Below, piece by piece: positions 26,408 through 35,692 of a DNA stretch of 64,000 nucleotides. The notes under the pieces are model-generated. The model did not search any database. It saw nothing but the letters and a program-made list of their open reading frames with translations, and had not been told where the DNA came from. The number at the start of each line of letters is the position of its first letter. Position 1 is the first letter of the stretch. The stretch is from contig JANQMR010000033.1 of NCBI GenBank assembly GCA_028279985.1, forward strand, positions 124,001 to 188,000. The letters run 5' to 3'. Position numbers and translations under genes: made by a program. The DNA is from Woeseiaceae bacterium (GTDB lineage Bacteria > Pseudomonadota > Gammaproteobacteria > Steroidobacterales > Woeseiaceae).

Positions 26408-28297
26408 ATGGCTGATCTACTTTCGACCAGCGTCACCGGCATGCTCGCGTTTCAACGCGGCCTGGACGTGACCTCCCACAACATCGCGAATGCCAATACG
26501 CCGGGTTACAGCCGCCAGGTGGCGGAGCTTTCGACCCGGTCCGGGCAGGGTACGGGTAACGGTTTCGTCGGCGGCGGCGTTGAGGTCACGACCATCCGGC
26601 GGGTCTACGATCAGCTAATGGCTACGCAGCTACAGAACGCAAGCACCTCCAGGGCGCGCCTGGACATGCTCGATTCGCTGGCGTCGCAGGTCGATGGCCT
26701 GTTGGCGAGTCCCGATACGGGCCTAAGCCCTGCATTGCAACGGTTTTTCGACGCCGTGCAAGACGTGGTCAACGATCCGGCCTCGCTGTCCGCGCGTCAG
26801 GTGATGCTCGGCGAAGCCGACGGGTTCGTGCAGCGCCTGAAAGGCATCGACACGCGCCTCCGGGACATCGAAGCCGAAGTCAACGGACGTTTGCGCGAGG
26901 CGGCCGCCGATGTCAACCGGCTGTCTCGGTCGATTGCCGAAGCCAACGATCAGATCGTGTTGGCGCAGGGCCGGACCGGCCAGCCGCCCAACGACCTGCT
27001 CGACCGGCGCGACCTGCTGATTCGAGAGCTGGCGGCGCAGCTTTCCATCAGCACGGTGCACCAGGACGATGGTGCGATCAACGTGTTCGTTGGCTCCGGC
27101 CAGGCCTTGGTGATCGGCGCCGAGGCCCGTTCGCTGGGCGTCGGCGGCAGCGAATTCGACCAAGCCCGCGCCGAAATCGTCTATCGAAGCGGTAGCGCGG
27201 ACATACCGCTCGATACCGGATTGACCGGCGGCGCGATCGGCGGCCTGCTGGAATTCCGCGCCGGCCTGCTCGATCCGGCCCGGCAGGCCTTGGGTGAGAC
27301 GGCCCAGGCCTTGGCGGCCGAGTTCAACCGCCAGCACGCATCCGGCATGGACTTGCGCGGCGCGCTGGGCGGCGATTTCTTTTCCTCGAGCGCACCGACC
27401 GTGCGACCGTCTTCGAACAACAGCGGCACGGGTACGGTGACGGCAAGCCTGGGCGATGTCGCTGCGCTGACGGGCGCCGACTACGTGTTGCGTTACGACG
27501 GCGCGAACTACAGCCTGAGGGATGCGGACAGCGGTCAGGCCGTGGTCATGACCGGTACCGGTACGGCCCTCGACCCGTTTGTTGCGAACGGTTTGAACAT
27601 CGTCGTCGGCGGTGCGCCGGCGGCCGGCGACGAGGTCAAGATACTGCCGTCGCGCGATGCGCCGGCCGGCCTCGGCGTAGCCATCACCGACGTGCAGGCG
27701 ATTGCCATGGCGGCGCCGACACGAACCCTGGAAGGCACGAGCAACATCGGTAATGCGACGATCGGTCCCAGCACCGTCGTCGATGCCGCGGATCCGAACC
27801 TGCTCGCGACCTCGCTGATCGAATTCACCGGACCGAACACCTACAGCGTCAACGGCGCCGGCGCCTTCGCCTATGTCAGCGGCGATCCGATCGTGATCAA
27901 CGGCAGCGAGTTCACGATCACCGGTGCGCCGGAATCGGGCGACCGGTTCACGATCGAAGCGAACACCGGCGGCAGCGGCGACAACCGCAACGGACTGTTG
28001 CTGGCGGACATCCAGACCCGCGGGATCCTCGACGGCGGCACCGTCGGCGTGGGCGAGAATTACGGCCGCCTGATCGCCGACGTGGGCGGGACCTCCAGCC
28101 AGATACAAGCCAGCCTCAGCGCGCAGGATGTCGTCGTACAGAACCTGGAAGACAGGCTGGCGGCTAAAACCGGGGTCAATCTCGACGAAGAGGCGGCCAG
28201 GCTGATCCGTTTTCAGCAAGCCTACCAGGCCGTCGCGCAGGTGGTTGCGGTTACCAGCACGCTGTTCGACACCCTGATCGACGCAGTTCGGAGGTGA
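26408..28297 (+). CDS. flgK: Hook-filament junction protein FlgK
   Basis: A 629-residue junction protein. The N-terminus LLSTSVTGMLAFQRGLDVTS and HNIANANTPGYSRQVAEL and the C-terminus VNLDEEAARLIRFQQAYQAV, AQVVAVTSTLFDTLIDAVRR are the conserved D0/D1 helices. The central ~250 residues are variable surface domains. ATG 26408 follows the flgJ stop by four bases and gives the canonical MADLLS start. FlgN at 16.7 kb is its chaperone. Confidence 0.96.
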   Translation: MADLLSTSVTGMLAFQRGLDVTSHNIANANTPGYSRQVAELSTRSGQGTGNGFVGGGVEVTTIRRVYDQLMATQLQNASTSRARLDMLDSLASQVDGLLASPDTGLSPALQRFFDAVQDVVNDPASLSARQVMLGEADGFVQRLKGIDTRLRDIEAEVNGRLREAAADVNRLSRSIAEANDQIVLAQGRTGQPPNDLLDRRDLLIRELAAQLSISTVHQDDGAINVFVGSGQALVIGAEARSLGVGGSEFDQARAEIVYRSGSADIPLDTGLTGGAIGGLLEFRAGLLDPARQALGETAQALAAEFNRQHASGMDLRGALGGDFFSSSAPTVRPSSNNSGTGTVTASLGDVAALTGADYVLRYDGANYSLRDADSGQAVVMTGTGTALDPFVANGLNIVVGGAPAAGDEVKILPSRDAPAGLGVAITDVQAIAMAAPTRTLEGTSNIGNATIGPSTVVDAADPNLLATSLIEFTGPNTYSVNGAGAFAYVSGDPIVINGSEFTITGAPESGDRFTIEANTGGSGDNRNGLLLADIQTRGILDGGTVGVGENYGRLIADVGGTSSQIQASLSAQDVVVQNLEDRLAAKTGVNLDEEAARLIRFQQAYQAVAQVVAVTSTLFDTLIDAVRR

Positions 28298-28300
28298 CCG

Positions 28301-29494
28301 GTGCGAGTTTCGACCTTGAGCACGTTTTTCCAGGGGCTGCGTCAGATACAGGACCTGCAGTCGTCGCTTGCCGAGACGCAGGAACAGATTGCGACGCAAC
28401 GGCGCATCTTACGCCCGTCCGACGACCCGATCGCGGCGGTGCGCTCGGTGGGATTCAAGGAAACGCTGTCCCGGCTCGAGCAGTTCGACCGCAACGGCGC
28501 CGCGGCGCGCTCGCGGCTGAGCTTCGAGGAAGCGGCGCTCACGACGGTCAACGACGTGTTGCAGCGGGTGCGCGAGCTGGCCCTGCGTGCCAACAATTCC
28601 ACCCAAACCCGGGATTCCCGGGCCCAGATCGCGGTGGAGCTCAGAGAGCAGGTCGCCGGTCTGGTGCAGATTGCCAATCAGAAAGACGGCAACGGGCGTT
28701 ACCTGTTCGGCGGCACGCTCGACGGTGCCGCGCCGGTGTCGTCGAACGCGGGCGGCGTCGTGTACAACGGCGATCAGGGACAGCGGCTGATCCAGATCGG
28801 TCCGTCGCGTTACGTTGCCGACGGCGACTCGGGTGCGGACGTGTTCTTCAATGTCCGCAACGGCAACGGCGTGTTCCGCACGACCGCGGCCGCGGCCAAC
28901 ACCGGCACCGGCGTGCTCGGGAGCAGCGGCGTCGTCGATCCGGCCTCGTACGACAGGGGTGAGTACACGGTGCGTTTCATCGACCCGGCGAACTACGAAG
29001 TCCTCGATTCGACGGCGGCGGTGATCGCAAGCGGGCCGTTCGAAGACGGCCAGAACATCTCGTTCCAGGGCATCAGCTTTACGATCGGCGGCCGGCCGGA
29101 GGCCGGCGACGCGTTCCTGGTCGAGCCGAGTCGTTATCAGAGCGTGTTCGAAACGATCGGCAATATTGTCGCTGCGCTCGATACGGCGGTCGATGACGAC
29201 ATCGCCCAGGCCGTGCTGGGCAATGAGATCAATGCCGGCATTCAGGAGATCGATCTGGCAATCGCCAATGTTTCCGACCTGCGCACCAAGATAGGTACCC
29301 GCCTGACCGCGATCGAAGCACAGGCGGACAGCAACGGCGCTGCCGCCCTGCTCGCTCAGCAGAGCATCTCCGAGTTCGAAGACCTGGACTACGCCGAAGC
29401 GCTGTCGCGGCTGAGCTTGCAGAGCACGGTGCTGGAAGCCGCGCAGCAGTCCTTCGTCGTGACACAGCGCCTGTCCCTGTTCCAGTTCCTGTAG
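28301..29494 (+). CDS. flgL: Hook-filament junction protein FlgL
   Basis: A 397-residue protein with flagellin-like ends: MRVSTLSTFFQGLRQIQDLQ, RRILRPSDDPIAAVRSVGF and, at the C-terminus, LDYAEALSRLSLQSTVLEAA and SFVVTQRLSLFQFL. The NGRYLFGGTLDGAAPV motif is typical of FlgL. It starts with GTG three bases after the flgK stop; GGAGGTGACCG overlaps that stop and supports the start. Confidence 0.96.
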   Translation: MRVSTLSTFFQGLRQIQDLQSSLAETQEQIATQRRILRPSDDPIAAVRSVGFKETLSRLEQFDRNGAAARSRLSFEEAALTTVNDVLQRVRELALRANNSTQTRDSRAQIAVELREQVAGLVQIANQKDGNGRYLFGGTLDGAAPVSSNAGGVVYNGDQGQRLIQIGPSRYVADGDSGADVFFNVRNGNGVFRTTAAAANTGTGVLGSSGVVDPASYDRGEYTVRFIDPANYEVLDSTAAVIASGPFEDGQNISFQGISFTIGGRPEAGDAFLVEPSRYQSVFETIGNIVAALDTAVDDDIAQAVLGNEINAGIQEIDLAIANVSDLRTKIGTRLTAIEAQADSNGAAALLAQQSISEFEDLDYAEALSRLSLQSTVLEAAQQSFVVTQRLSLFQFL

Positions 29495-29656
29495 TCCCGG
29501 TCCGGATTTGCGGCGCGCCCCTCGGATGCGCCGCCAACGTTGACACCAGCATCGGTAATCCGGCGTGACCGGGACCTGCGTCACGTTTTTGCAAGGCCCG
29601 CCGCGGGCGATTCTGAGGAATCGACCGCCGCAGTCCGCAACTACCGAAAACTCCCC

Positions 29657-29683
29657 TCAAGGTTTCGCTCCGGCGACCGATAA
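29657..29683 (+). promoter_or_regulatory. Sigma-28 (FliA) promoter of fliC
   Basis: TCAAGGTT (29657-29664), 11 bases, then ACCGATAA (29676-29683) match the flagellar sigma-28 consensus (TAAAGTTT, 11 bases, GCCGATAA) at the right spacing. The leader to the fliC ATG would be about 85 bases. FlgM in this window is the expected antagonist of this sigma factor. Confidence 0.85.
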
Positions 29684-29776
29684 CGCCTGTGAACGGCGCT
29701 TTGGAGACGGTTCTCAAGGCTGACCAGCAACCGGCGGCGGAAAGCAGGCCGGATACTTTTTGCTTAGGAGTTAATC

Positions 29777-31294
29777 ATGGCACAGACGATCAATACCAAC
29801 GTTGCATCGCTCAATGCGCAACGTAACTTGAATCGTTCGCAAGATTTGCTGAATCAGTCGCTGCAGCGGCTGTCCACGGGCTTGCGAGTCAACAGCGCAA
29901 AGGACGACGCGGCAGGTCTCGCGATCGCCGAGCGCTTCACGACCCAGATTCGCGGCCTGAACCAGGCGATGCGAAACGCGAACGACGGTATCTCGCTGGC
30001 GCAGACGACGGAGTCTGTGCTCGGTGAGCTCAGCAACAACCTGCAGCGTATCCGCGAGCTGGCGATTCAGTCGGCGAACGCGACGAACTCGGCATCGGAC
30101 CGCGCGGCACTCGACAACGAAGTACAGCAGCGTCTCGGCGAGATCGATCGTATCGCATCGCAGACCTCGTTTAACGGCCTGAAAGTGCTCGACGGCACCT
30201 TCGGCACGGCGAACTTCCAGGTCGGCGCCAACGTCGGCGAGACCATCAGCATCAACCTGAGCACCGGCGTGCGGACCAACCAGCTCGGCCAGATCGCGAC
30301 TGCAACCTCGTCCACCGAAGTGAACACGACGGCGCTGTCCGGAGCGAGCACGATCCAGGTGGGTTCCAACGCCGCCGTTACGATCGCCGCTTCGGTGGCC
30401 GGATCGCAAGCCGGACAGAACTCTGGCAGCGCATTCGCCAAGGTCGAGGCGATCAACAACTCGGGCGTCGGCGGCCTGACCGCGACGGCCACCAACAACG
30501 TGGAGTTCACGCTCGCCGACACGACCGGTACCGCCGCCTCGGACAGTTACAGCCTGCGGATCAACGGTCAGGACATTTTCGCGTCCTACGACCAGCAGGC
30601 CAACGGCGTGCTCACCGCGGCACAGATTGCCGACGCGATCAACGCACAGGCCACCAACACCGGCGTTACGGCAGCCTTGGCCGGCTCGGATCTGCGCCTC
30701 TCGGCCGCCGACGGCCGGGACATCATCGTCGGCCAGGGTCTCGGCGGAGCCGCAGGCGGCGGACTGACGGCGGGTGCCGGCGGATCGAGCACGGTCAATG
30801 GCGTCGTGTTCCGCGACGGTACTTTCGGCACCGTGGCGAACGCGACGGCCACCAGCACCGATGCGACGGCCGTCAACGGCGGCACGGTCACGCTGACGGC
30901 CAACGAGAACATCATCGTCACCGGCGACGGCGACGATCTCGGTTTCGGCGCCGCCAACCAGACCATCTCGCTGGACACGACGACCTTGAGCACTATCGAC
31001 GTCACCTCGGCGGTCAACGCCAACACGTCGATTTCACGCGTGGATGCGGCGCTGAACGTGGTCAGCAATCTCCGCAGCGAGCTTGGCGCCATCCAGAACC
31101 GCTTCGAGTCGACGGTCGTCAACCTGCAGGCGATGAACGAGAGCCTCTCGGCCTCGCGGAGCCGCATCCAGGACGCCGACTTCGCCTCGGAAACCGCGGA
31201 GCTGACCCGGGCGCAGATCCTGCAGCAGGCCGGTATCTCGGTTCTGTCGCAGGCAAACGCCCAGCCGCAGCTCGCGCTGAGCCTGCTGCAGTAA
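29777..31294 (+). CDS. fliC: Flagellin
   Basis: A 505-residue filament subunit. The N-terminus MAQTINTNVASLNAQRNLNR, RLSTGLRVNSAKDDAAGLAI and the C-terminus ESRIRDAD-like SRSRIQDADFASETAELTR, AQILQQAGISVLSQANAQPQ, LALSLLQ are canonical. Residues ~180-410 form the variable surface region, rich in Thr, Ala, Asn and Gly. AGGAG lies eight bases before the ATG and a sigma-28 promoter lies upstream. Only one flagellin gene is present in the window. Confidence 0.97.
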   Translation: MAQTINTNVASLNAQRNLNRSQDLLNQSLQRLSTGLRVNSAKDDAAGLAIAERFTTQIRGLNQAMRNANDGISLAQTTESVLGELSNNLQRIRELAIQSANATNSASDRAALDNEVQQRLGEIDRIASQTSFNGLKVLDGTFGTANFQVGANVGETISINLSTGVRTNQLGQIATATSSTEVNTTALSGASTIQVGSNAAVTIAASVAGSQAGQNSGSAFAKVEAINNSGVGGLTATATNNVEFTLADTTGTAASDSYSLRINGQDIFASYDQQANGVLTAAQIADAINAQATNTGVTAALAGSDLRLSAADGRDIIVGQGLGGAAGGGLTAGAGGSSTVNGVVFRDGTFGTVANATATSTDATAVNGGTVTLTANENIIVTGDGDDLGFGAANQTISLDTTTLSTIDVTSAVNANTSISRVDAALNVVSNLRSELGAIQNRFESTVVNLQAMNESLSASRSRIQDADFASETAELTRAQILQQAGISVLSQANAQPQLALSLLQ

Positions 31295-31325
31295 GCGGTG
31301 GTTTGAACCGTTGGATTTTCGCTGA

Positions 31326-31349
31326 CGGGCGGACAGGGACGTCCGCCCG
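31326..31349 (+). terminator. GC-rich hairpin after fliC
   Basis: CGGGCGGAC (31326-31334) pairs perfectly with GTCCGCCCG (31341-31349) around AGGGAC. No T-run follows, so it may stabilise the flagellin mRNA 3' end or only attenuate read-through into flaG 20 bases on. Confidence 0.6.
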
Positions 31350-31369
31350 CCGGTGAAAGCGAGTAGACT

Positions 31370-31732
31370 ATGTCGGAGAAAGCCGTCAATTCCGTCTCCT
31401 CCGGCGCCGCTCGCGCGGCGCCACCCAACCCGTTGCCGCTGGGCGCTTCCGGCGGCAAGGTCGGTCCGTCTTCAGGCAAGATTTCGCCGCAGCAGCAGGC
31501 CAGTATTCGGGCGATGAACCTGGATACGCTGGTGCAGGAGCTGAATCTCAGAAACCGCAGCGTCTCGCCCGCCCTGCGCTTCGAGGTCGACGCAAGGTCC
31601 GGATCGTTGATCATCCAGGTTTTCGATCGCGATACCGGAGAGCTGATTCGGCAGATTCCGCCGGACAAGGCGGAGACGCTGGCGCGCAGTCGAGGCAACA
31701 TAGACTTGAGCCGTATCGACGATCTCGTCTGA
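31370..31732 (+). CDS. flaG: FlaG family protein
   Basis: A 120-residue protein with a disordered Ser/Pro/Gly-rich first half and the FlaG domain in the second: LDTLVQELNLRNRSVSPALRF, EVDARSGSLIIQVFDRDTGE and LIRQIPPDKAETLARSRG. FlaG influences filament length in polar flagellates. It sits between fliC and fliD, the common position. It is followed by a 235-base repeat-rich spacer. Confidence 0.93.
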   Translation: MSEKAVNSVSSGAARAAPPNPLPLGASGGKVGPSSGKISPQQQASIRAMNLDTLVQELNLRNRSVSPALRFEVDARSGSLIIQVFDRDTGELIRQIPPDKAETLARSRGNIDLSRIDDLV

Positions 31733-31743
31733 TCGAGTCGGTG

Positions 31744-31775
31744 TCTCACCGAGATGACATCTCACCGAGACGACA
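31744..31775. repeat. 16-bp tandem duplication after flaG
   Basis: TCTCACCGAGATGACA (31744-31759) is followed by TCTCACCGAGACGACA (31760-31775), beginning 12 bases after the flaG stop. Confidence 0.85.
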
Positions 31776-31815
31776 TCTCTAAGCGGCCGCGGCTGACCGG
31801 CAATTCGGACACCGT

Positions 31816-31831
31816 TGGCACGGAACTTGAA
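31816..31831 (+). promoter_or_regulatory. Degenerate sigma-54-like site upstream of fliD
   Basis: TGGCACG-GAAC-TTGAA has a perfect -24 element and correct spacing, but the -12 GC is GA, which usually abolishes activity. fliD is FleQ/RpoN-dependent in Pseudomonas, so the position is sensible. It lies about 135 bases before fliD. Confidence 0.35.
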
Positions 31832-31849
31832 TTACTTGAGTTATCTGTC

Positions 31850-31921
31850 GGGCAATCTATTGAGCAATCAATCGTCCAATCGATGGGGTAATCGATGGGG
31901 TAATCGATAGGGCAATCGATG
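31850..31921. repeat. Six-copy 12-bp repeat upstream of fliD
   Basis: Six head-to-tail 12-bp units: GGGCAATCTATT, GAGCAATCAATC, GTCCAATCGATG, GGGTAATCGATG, GGGTAATCGATA, GGGCAATCGATG. It ends 46 bases before the fliD ATG. No spacers separate the units, so it is a minisatellite. Confidence 0.92.
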
Positions 31922-31967
31922 GGCAAGCGCTCGAAACGACAAGGACGGCCGCAGGAATCAAGCTGAC

Positions 31968-33359
31968 ATGACAAGCATCACCTCAACGGGGATCGGCTCG
32001 GGGCTGGACATCTCGGGTCTGGTGCAGCGGCTCGTCACCGCCGAAGGCCAGGCTACCGAGATCCGCATCGCGCGGCAGGAAGCCCGCGCGCAGGCGAAGC
32101 TGTCCGCCTACGGCGGCCTCAAGTCTGCATTGTCCACCTTCGGCGACCAGCTCGAGAAGCTGTCCGAGCCCGGTTTCCTGCTTGCGCGCAAGGGTTCGAC
32201 CGGGGACGAAGCGCAGGTCACCGTCAGCGTGGGCGAGACCGCGGTGCCCGCCAGTTACCAGGTCGAAGTCGTGCAGCTCGCGCAGGCTCAGAAACTGGAG
32301 TCCGGCGCCTTTGGGAGTGCCGGCGCCGTCGTCGGGACCGGGACCTTGACGATTGCGGTCGGCTCGGAGTCCTTCAGCCTGACCGTCGACAGCGAGAACA
32401 ATACACTCGAAGGCATACGCGACGCGATCAATGCCGCCGCGGACAACAAAGGCGTGGCTGCCACGATCGTCAACGGCGACGCCGGCAGTTATCTGGTCCT
32501 GGCCGGCGAGAATACCGGCAGCGATCAGTCGATCACGGTGACCCAGGCGGGTGGCGACGGCGGACTGAGTGCGCTGGAATACGATCCGGCGAACATGCTC
32601 GCGTCTTTGACGGAACGGCAGGAGGCCCTGGATGCGCGGGTGAGGATCGACGGCGTCGACGTGAGCAGCGACACCAACGTCGTCGTCGATGCCATCGAGG
32701 GCGTTACTTTGAACCTGGTCGCGGCGAACCCCGGCACGACCACCGAAGTGACCATCGAAAACGATCTCGACGCGGTCCGCGACCAGCTCAAATCCTTCGT
32801 CGACGGCTACAACGCGCTGGTCGATGCCTTCGACGCGCAGACCGGCTTCGACCCGGAAACGGAGACTGCCGGTCCCCTGTTGGGCGACCTGGCCGTGCGC
32901 GGCGTTCGCGACCAGTTGCGCCGCGAGCTCAGCGTCGCGGTCACCGGCATCGAAGCGGGCTTCGGCTCTCTGCTGGACATCGGCATTGAAACCGGCGTGG
33001 GCGGCAAGCTGACCTTGAACGACAGCACGCTCGACGCCGCGCTCGGGTCGGAGTTCTCCAAGCTCGGACAGTTGTTCGCCGGCTCGGATGGTTACGCCGT
33101 TCGGTTGTCCGGCGTCGTCGACAGCTATCTCGACGAGGACCAGGGCATCCTGACCGCCCGCACCGACGGGCTGGACAGGACCATCGAGGGTTTCGCGGAG
33201 CAGCGCGAGGTCCTGAACGTGAGGCTCGAGTCGCTGGAGGCGCGCCTGCTCAGGCAGTTCAATGCGCTGGACGTGCTGGTCAGCGAGTTGACGACCACCA
33301 GCAGTTTCTTGGCGCAACAACTCGGTAATCTGCCGGGGATTTCGGTTTCGAACGGCTAA
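31968..33359 (+). CDS. fliD: Flagellar filament cap protein FliD
   Basis: A 463-residue cap protein. The N-terminus GIGSGLDISGLVQRLVTAEG and the FliD_C part (GPLLGDLAVRGVRDQLRREL, LLDIGIETGVGGKLTLNDST) are diagnostic; the last ~40 residues (RLLRQFNALDVLVSELTTTS, SFLAQQLGNLPG) form the coiled-coil end. It promotes flagellin polymerisation at the tip. It is followed by fliS after four bases. Confidence 0.96.
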   Translation: MTSITSTGIGSGLDISGLVQRLVTAEGQATEIRIARQEARAQAKLSAYGGLKSALSTFGDQLEKLSEPGFLLARKGSTGDEAQVTVSVGETAVPASYQVEVVQLAQAQKLESGAFGSAGAVVGTGTLTIAVGSESFSLTVDSENNTLEGIRDAINAAADNKGVAATIVNGDAGSYLVLAGENTGSDQSITVTQAGGDGGLSALEYDPANMLASLTERQEALDARVRIDGVDVSSDTNVVVDAIEGVTLNLVAANPGTTTEVTIENDLDAVRDQLKSFVDGYNALVDAFDAQTGFDPETETAGPLLGDLAVRGVRDQLRRELSVAVTGIEAGFGSLLDIGIETGVGGKLTLNDSTLDAALGSEFSKLGQLFAGSDGYAVRLSGVVDSYLDEDQGILTARTDGLDRTIEGFAEQREVLNVRLESLEARLLRQFNALDVLVSELTTTSSFLAQQLGNLPGISVSNG

Positions 33360-33363
33360 TGTC

Positions 33364-33768
33364 ATGAGAAGTTACGCCAAGGCGGGTGCCGCCAACGAAT
33401 ATCACCAGTTCGGCGTCCTGCAGGAGATCGAATCCGCATCGCCGCACCGGCTGATCCAGCTACTGATGGAGGGGGCCTTGATCCGGATCGCGCGGGCCCG
33501 GGGCAGCATGGAGCGCGGGCAGGTTGCCGAGAAGGGCCAGCAGATCAGCGCCGCGATCGACATCATCTCGGGTCTTCAGGCCAGCCTGAATCGTGAGGTG
33601 GGCGGCGGCCTCAGCAGCAACTTCGACGCCTTGTACGACTACATGATGCGGCGTTTGCTGCAATCCAATCTCAACGACGAGCCGGCCGGCCTGGACGAAG
33701 TATCGGACCTGATGCGCGAAATCAAGTCGGCCTGGGATGTCATCGGTGCAGAGCTCGAAGCGTCCTGA
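33364..33768 (+). CDS. fliS: Flagellin export chaperone FliS
   Basis: A 134-residue helical protein. YAKAGAANEYHQFGVLQEIE, SASPHRLIQLLMEGALIRIA, RGQVAEKG-like GQVAEKGQQISAAIDIISGLQ and LSSNFDALYDYMMRRL are the FliS signature helices. It binds the flagellin C-terminus before export. It overlaps the next gene by 32 bases. Confidence 0.95.
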   Translation: MRSYAKAGAANEYHQFGVLQEIESASPHRLIQLLMEGALIRIARARGSMERGQVAEKGQQISAAIDIISGLQASLNREVGGGLSSNFDALYDYMMRRLLQSNLNDEPAGLDEVSDLMREIKSAWDVIGAELEAS

Positions 33769-34078
33769 CCGCTCGCCGGACCTTGCCGGGGGCGGGTCCA
33801 CGGCAGGCGACGTCGAATTGCTCAACCATGCCCTCGAGGCGCTCGCCGGGAGCGGCGAGTGGTCCGAGCTGCAGGCGGTCATGCGGCAGCGCGATGCCCT
33901 GCTGGGCGAGCTCGAGGCTGGCGACAGGGCACGGATTTACCGGTCGGCTTTGCGCAGCAACGAACACGTGCTGGCCCTGTTGCGTCCGGTCCGCCAGGCT
34001 GTCGGCGACGAGTTGCTGTCGCTGCGCCGCGGCGCCAAGCGCGTCGTCCGTTACGAGCGCTTTCGAAACTCGGGCTAG
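33737..34078 (+). CDS. FliT-like small flagellar protein
   Basis: A 113-residue, mostly helical protein directly after and overlapping fliS, the usual place of fliT. Core helices: VELLNHALEALAGSGEWSEL, QAVMRQRDALLGELEAG, HVLALLRPVRQAVGDELLSL. FliT-type proteins chaperone FliD. The sequence similarity I can recognise is weak, so the name rests mainly on position, size and helical character. GTG 33746 is an alternative start. Confidence 0.6.
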   Translation: MSSVQSSKRPDRSPDLAGGGSTAGDVELLNHALEALAGSGEWSELQAVMRQRDALLGELEAGDRARIYRSALRSNEHVLALLRPVRQAVGDELLSLRRGAKRVVRYERFRNSG

Positions 34079-34118
34079 CCTCCCGTATCCGTCGTTATCG
34101 ACGTAAGCGGGCCTGTGG

Positions 34119-34157
34119 AATTGCCAAGGCCAATTGCCAAGGCCAATTGCCAATGCC
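34119..34157. repeat. Three-copy 13-bp repeat upstream of fleQ
   Basis: AATTGCCAAGGCC (34119-34131), the same again (34132-34144), then AATTGCCAATGCC (34145-34157). It lies in the 250-base fleQ leader region, about 170 bases before the start codon. Confidence 0.9.
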
Positions 34158-34327
34158 CGTCCCCGTCCGGTACGAATGCGCGGCTGCTAAAACGCCCGCC
34201 GCGACCTCGGTTTTTAGGACACTCTCGGCGAGTTCGGCGAACTGTGAGGCCGGTCACGACCGCCCGAAGATGCTGTCGCTATTCTGCGGCCCACCTTGAG
34301 CGGTGTGACATAATTCGGAGGTTGGAG

Positions 34328-35692
34328 ATGACGCAGGCGCGTACGGAGCAAAACAGGGTACTGGTGCTCGACACCGACCAGCGGCGGGCTGCCGAATTGA
34401 GCGATACGCTGCGAGTGCTCAACTACGAACCGATTACCGCCGGCGTGGGCGAGAGCCTCGATCGACTGCACGACGCCAACGACGTCGCAGTCATGATCGG
34501 GGACATGCCGGCCGGTCAGGGCGTCGGCCGCGCGCTTCGCGCGGCCGCCGAAGAACGCCGGTCGCTGCCCGTGCTTCGCGTCGCCGGCGGCGAGATTGCG
34601 GCGGCGATCGACGAGCAACTGGAGCGTCATCACACCTGGGAGCTCGACGCCCCGGTGATGTCCTCTCAACTCGAGTTCCTGCTCGAGCGCGCGGAGCGTT
34701 ACAGGGGGCGCGAGCGGCGGATGCGTATCACCGGAAAGTCGCCGTCGATCCGCTGGGTCAGGCGCCTGATCGAGAAGGTCGCGGATTTCGATACCAGCGT
34801 CCTGATCGTCGGCGAATCGGGCACGGGCAAGGAACTGGTTGCAAGAACGGTCCACGATCTGTCGAATCGCAGCGGCGGTCCGTTCGTGCCGATCAACTGC
34901 GGCGCAATTCCGGCCGAGTTGCTCGAAAGCGAGCTGTTCGGACACGAGAGGGGTGCATTCACGGGCGCGGTCAGCGCACGCAAGGGCCGCTTCGAACTCG
35001 CCGAAGGCGGGACCTTGTTCCTGGACGAAATCGGCGACATGAGTTTGGCGATGCAGGCCAAGCTGTTGCGGGTTCTGCAGGAACGCTGCTACGAGCGGGT
35101 GGGTGGCACGAAGACCCGGCAGTGCGACGTGAGAATCGTCGCCGCCACCCACAGGGACCTGCCGAAGCGGGTCGAGGCCGGCGAGTTCCGGGAGGACCTG
35201 TTCTATCGGCTCAACGTCTTCCCGATCGAGATGCCGCCGCTACGCCGCAGGATCAGCGACCTTCCGGCCTTGCTGGACGAGTTGCTGGTAAGACACCGCG
35301 GCAGCGACAAAGGCAAGCTGCGTTTGCACGAGGACGCGATTCGCGCGCTCAGGCGCTATTCCTGGCCGGGTAACGTCCGGGAGCTCAGTAACCTGGTCGA
35401 GCGCCTGGCCATCCTGCACCCGTCGGGCCAGGTCGGCCTAGAGGACCTGCCGGAGAAATACCGCAAGCACGTCGACACGGACCGCGGCCGGGATACGCTG
35501 CGATTGGACGATGGCACCGGCCTGACCTTGAGGGACCGGCTGCAGCACATCGAGAAGGGCATCATCCTGGCCGCCTTGAAAGACGCGGACAATGTCGTCG
35601 CCCGGGCGGCGCGTTCCTTGAACCTCAGGCGAACGACGCTGGTCGAGAAAATCAACAAGTACGGATTGAACGACCAGACCGCGGCCGGCTAG
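34328..35692 (+). CDS. fleQ: Sigma-54-dependent flagellar master regulator, FleQ/FlrA type
   Basis: A 454-residue activator. Residues ~10-110 are a receiver-like domain without the phospho-acceptor Asp (VAVMIGDMP occupies the site), as in FleQ. Residues ~140-375 are the AAA+ domain: GESGTGKE Walker A, GAFTGA sigma-54 loop (HERGAFTGAVSA), GGTLFLDEIGDM Walker B, and FYRLNVFPIEMPPLR. The end NVVARAARSLNLRRTTLVEKI is a Fis-type helix-turn-helix very close to FleQ. GGAGG precedes the ATG. It should activate the two sigma-54 promoters between flgA and flgB and probably responds to c-di-GMP as FleQ does. Confidence 0.93.
   Translation: MTQARTEQNRVLVLDTDQRRAAELSDTLRVLNYEPITAGVGESLDRLHDANDVAVMIGDMPAGQGVGRALRAAAEERRSLPVLRVAGGEIAAAIDEQLERHHTWELDAPVMSSQLEFLLERAERYRGRERRMRITGKSPSIRWVRRLIEKVADFDTSVLIVGESGTGKELVARTVHDLSNRSGGPFVPINCGAIPAELLESELFGHERGAFTGAVSARKGRFELAEGGTLFLDEIGDMSLAMQAKLLRVLQERCYERVGGTKTRQCDVRIVAATHRDLPKRVEAGEFREDLFYRLNVFPIEMPPLRRRISDLPALLDELLVRHRGSDKGKLRLHEDAIRALRRYSWPGNVRELSNLVERLAILHPSGQVGLEDLPEKYRKHVDTDRGRDTLRLDDGTGLTLRDRLQHIEKGIILAALKDADNVVARAARSLNLRRTTLVEKINKYGLNDQTAAG

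Noticed and set aside
31850..31921. Possible CRISPR-like array
   Set aside because: The 12-bp units abut each other without spacers, and no cas genes are present.
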